Shown here one piece after another: positions 61,657 through 64,000 of a DNA stretch of 64,000 nt; the first letter of the stretch is position 1, and each line of letters opens with the position of its first letter. A program made the position numbers and the translations under genes. The stretch is from Pelagerythrobacter marensis (GTDB taxonomy: Bacteria > Pseudomonadota > Alphaproteobacteria > Sphingomonadales > Sphingomonadaceae): the NCBI RefSeq assembly GCF_036700095.1, contig NZ_CP144918.1:1179001-1243000 (forward strand), given 5' to 3'. The notes below the pieces were generated by a model. That model was not told where the DNA came from. It did no database searches and saw only the letters and a program-made list of their open reading frames with translations.

Positions 61657-62814
61657 TCAGAGGGGCTTGCGATAGATCGCGTATTCGCGGTTGATCTCGC
61701 TCTCGATCGCATCGGCGATCGCGACCATGCCCTGGTTGTCTTCCAGGATCCAGCCGATCTCTCCGCGCTGCGTTCCGTTCGCGCGGGTCGTATCCTCGCG
61801 AATCGCGCTGATCATCATGAAGGCGAGCTGGCTGGCGAGCCGGGAATTGTGAAATTCCTTCAGCACCCCCATCAGCGGCACGCGGGCCACGCGCGCGCGC
61901 GGCTTGCGCAGCCAGCGCAGCATCGTCAGCCAGCCGAAGGGAAACAGCTTCCCCCCGATCCGGGCAAGCGGCTCGTTCGCGTTGGGCAGGGCCAGCATGA
62001 AGGCGACCGGCTTGCCGTCGAGTTCGGCGATGCGCGTCAGTTCCTCGCGCACCAGCGGGCGCAGCTTCTTCGCGCCATAGGCGATCTCGCGCTCGGTGAA
62101 GGGGACGAAGCCCCAGTTCTTCGACCAGGCATCGTTGAGGATATGCAGCACGGTGCGCACGTCCTGCGTATAGTTGGCATGATCCACCGGGCGAATCCTG
62201 ATCCGCGGATTGCGCTGCCCCGACTTGACGATCCGGCGCACGAGCGGGGGGAAGTCCTCGGTGACGTCGAGCGCGTAAGTGAACAGCCGCTTGGCCACCT
62301 CGTACCCCGCGCCTTCGATATATTCGCGATAGCGGGCCGGGTGGTGGCCCATCAGCACGGTGGGCGGCTGATCGTGCCCGGCGATCAGCAGGCCCGGCTC
62401 TTCCCACATCGACAGCGAGATGGGGCCGAGCACGCGGGTCATCCCCCGCTCGCGCAGCCAGCGTTCGGCTTCGGCCAGCAGGGCGCGTGCCGCGGGCTCG
62501 TCGTCGGCGTCGAAGTAACCGAAGATGCCGGTGCCGGGGCCGAAGCCCTGTTCCGGTGGCATGTCCAGCATCAGCCGGTCGATGCAGGCGGCGATCCGCC
62601 CGACCGCCCGACCGCCCCGGCGCGCGATGAACAGCTGCACTTCGGCATGGTCGAACAGCGGGTTCTTCTTCGGGTCGAGCAGTTCCATCTGCTCGCCGCG
62701 CAACTGGGGCACGGCATGGGGCGTTTCGGCGGAAAAGCGGCGGCCCAGGTCGACGAACGCCGCACGCCCCGACTTGCCGTCAACCGGTTCGATCACTATT
62801 TCGGCGTCTGTCAC
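61657..62814 (-). CDS. GNAT-like acyltransferase family protein (YghO-like)
   Basis: A 385-residue protein with an N-terminal half resembling GNAT folds (FIARRGGRAVGRIAACIDRL near residue 65, IFGYFDADDEPAARALLAEAERWLRERGMTRVLGPIS) and a second GNAT-like half around PVAFMLALPNANEPLARIGGKLFP near 275. Proteins of this type are often annotated as uncharacterised N-acetyltransferases, sometimes wrongly as dATP pyrophosphohydrolases. Substrate unknown. It is monocistronic and transcribed away from the desaturase gene. Confidence 0.75.
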   Translation of the reverse strand: MTDAEIVIEPVDGKSGRAAFVDLGRRFSAETPHAVPQLRGEQMELLDPKKNPLFDHAEVQLFIARRGGRAVGRIAACIDRLMLDMPPEQGFGPGTGIFGYFDADDEPAARALLAEAERWLRERGMTRVLGPISLSMWEEPGLLIAGHDQPPTVLMGHHPARYREYIEGAGYEVAKRLFTYALDVTEDFPPLVRRIVKSGQRNPRIRIRPVDHANYTQDVRTVLHILNDAWSKNWGFVPFTEREIAYGAKKLRPLVREELTRIAELDGKPVAFMLALPNANEPLARIGGKLFPFGWLTMLRWLRKPRARVARVPLMGVLKEFHNSRLASQLAFMMISAIREDTTRANGTQRGEIGWILEDNQGMVAIADAIESEINREYAIYRKPL

Positions 62815-62955
62815 GGGCCATCCTGTTCAGTTTGGGTTAGCCCTGTGTGTGCTTGCTGCGGCTTGTCAAGCGACAGCGATATTCGCGCCCCGTGCCGGCG
62901 ATTGTTCCGTCGGCGGCGTTTTTGCTGTAGACGCGGCTTTCCGGGAAACACGACC

Positions 62956-64000
62956 ATGAACCTGCATCAGACGATCGATCCTGCCGATATCGCGGCTCCG
63001 CCGCCTGCGGCGCGCGTGGCGGGCAAGGCTGCGATCGCGGACGACAAGGCGATGCTGCGCGCCGCGCGCGACCTGACGAAGGATCTCGCCGCCGCGCGGC
63101 CCGCGATTTACTGGACCGACACGCTGCTATCGGCGGGCCTCGGCTATGGCGCGCTCGCGGGTGCGATCCTGGTGGAAAGCGTTCCGCTGGCGATCGCGCT
63201 GGGCGTGGTCGCCGCGCTGGCGCTCTATCGCGCGCTGCTGTTCATCCACGAGCTGTCGCATATCCACCGCGACGCGCTGCCCGGTTATCGCCTGGCGTGG
63301 AACCTGCTGGTCGGCATTCCGGTGCTGACCCCGTCGTTCATGTACGAAGGGGTGCACACGCTGCATCACGCGCGCACCCGGTATGGCACGGTGGAGGACC
63401 CGGAGTACCTGCCGCTTGCGCTGATGAAGCCGTGGAGCCTGCCGCTGTTCGTCGCCGTGGCGCTGCTGGCGCCGCCCGCGCTGCTGTTCCGCTTTGCCGT
63501 TCTGGTGCCACTGGGCGCGGTCTTTCCCGCGGTGCGCAAGCTGGTGTGGGAGCGGTTCTCCGCGCTGTCGATCAACCCCGAATTCCGCCGCCGCCCGCCC
63601 GAAGGCGAGTTGCGCAAGCGGGTTTTCTGGCAGGAGCTGGGCGGCAGCCTGTGGGCGATCGCGCTGATCGCCAGCACGTTCGCGATCGGCTGGCGCCCGC
63701 TGCTGATTGCGCTGGCGGTGCTGTCGCTCACCGCGGTGCTCAACCAGCTGCGCACACTGGTCGCGCATTTGTGGGAGAACGACGGCGAACCGATGACGGT
63801 AACCGCGCAGTTCCTCGATTCGGTCAACGTGCCCCCGCCGGGCTGGATGGCGGAGATCTGGGCGCCGGTCGGCCTGCGCTATCACGCGCTGCATCACCTG
63901 CTGCCGAGTATGCCCTATCACTCGCTGGGCGAGGCGCATCGCCGGCTCGCCGCGCACCTGGGGACCGATTCGACTTATGCCGGGGCGAACCATCCGGGCA
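62956..64000 (+). CDS. Fatty acid desaturase, truncated by window edge
   Basis: The frame opens at the ATG at 62956 and stays open for 348 residues to the window end. It is an integral membrane di-iron enzyme: histidine boxes HELSHIH (near residue 102), HTLHHART (near residue 136) and HALHHLLPSMPYH (near residue 315) are in the expected order, with transmembrane pairs between them. The probable substrate is a membrane acyl chain or carotenoid/sphingolipid precursor; this cannot be narrowed from the sequence. The missing C-terminus should be short. Confidence 0.88.
   Translation, partial: MNLHQTIDPADIAAPPPAARVAGKAAIADDKAMLRAARDLTKDLAAARPAIYWTDTLLSAGLGYGALAGAILVESVPLAIALGVVAALALYRALLFIHELSHIHRDALPGYRLAWNLLVGIPVLTPSFMYEGVHTLHHARTRYGTVEDPEYLPLALMKPWSLPLFVAVALLAPPALLFRFAVLVPLGAVFPAVRKLVWERFSALSINPEFRRRPPEGELRKRVFWQELGGSLWAIALIASTFAIGWRPLLIALAVLSLTAVLNQLRTLVAHLWENDGEPMTVTAQFLDSVNVPPPGWMAEIWAPVGLRYHALHHLLPSMPYHSLGEAHRRLAAHLGTDSTYAGANHPG

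Overview
This is a 64 kb, very GC-rich chromosomal window from an alphaproteobacterium. It most likely comes from the Sphingomonadales, and an Erythrobacteraceae-like genome would fit. The placement rests on four points: the gene order dut-coaBC / ubiB-ubiE / mutM-rpsT-dnaA, a complete PhyR-NepR-EcfG general stress cluster, many small palindromic repeats of the kind common in sphingomonads, and a DnaA typical of that group. There is no rRNA operon, prophage, CRISPR array or classical insertion sequence. Almost every gene is an ordinary chromosomal gene with uniform codon use.

Layout. 0-4.9 kb: an edge-truncated glycine-rich protein, ruvB and ruvA separated by a GIY-YIG nuclease cassette, aroC and a ferric-reductase-like membrane protein. 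4.9-8.1 kb: a helix-hairpin-helix lipoprotein and the ahpC-ahpF peroxidase pair behind an OxyR-like site. 8.2-17.7 kb: Smr protein, mltA, a Tim44-like protein, secB, murJ, trpS, a DUF4136 lipoprotein, dut and coaBC. 17.9-24.4 kb: small membrane proteins, ubiB, ubiE, mutM, rpsT, dnaA. 24.5-31.9 kb: a ThiF/MoeB enzyme, a second GIY-YIG cassette, a sirtuin, dapB, nth, a 0.78 kb gene-free island with a strong promoter, dapE, a cupin, an S1/P1 nuclease and a GST. 32-38.3 kb: a tightly overlapping six-gene MoxR/DUF58 membrane operon. 38.3-42.2 kb: pheA, a membrane cytochrome c, rlmE, a Ppx/GppA enzyme, tRNA-Gln. 42.5-50.1 kb: an iron/haem uptake region with two TonB-dependent receptors, PepSY and DUF6607 proteins and Fur-like sites. 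50.3-56.9 kb: LOG-family protein, thiD, DUF1272, glmM, a dicarboxylate symporter, sodB, an AI-2E family permease. 56.9-61.5 kb: the general stress response island (ecfG, nepR, a CHASE/HWE kinase, phyR, a single-domain regulator). 61.6-64 kb: a GNAT-like protein and an edge-truncated fatty acid desaturase.

The most interesting signal is repeat biology. Two GIY-YIG nuclease genes (2.0 and 25.5 kb) each lie between inverted copies of their own 25-26 bp palindromic unit, a different unit family at each locus. A nuclease-free 89 bp element with perfect 25 bp ends of the first family sits at 60.9 kb, inside a second, unrelated terminal-inverted-repeat element whose empty copy is at 15.1 kb. This suggests small mobile cassettes in which a GIY-YIG nuclease mobilises REP-like palindromes. 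Repeats of these and other families also rewrite parts of proteins: the linker of the Smr protein and the C-terminus of the ThiF-like protein.

The stress island shows EcfG consensus promoters (GGAAC, 16-17 bp, CGTT) before nepR-ecfG, phyR and the single-domain regulator. One near-palindrome apparently serves nepR-ecfG and the kinase gene divergently. A candidate small RNA with a clear terminator lies next to phyR.
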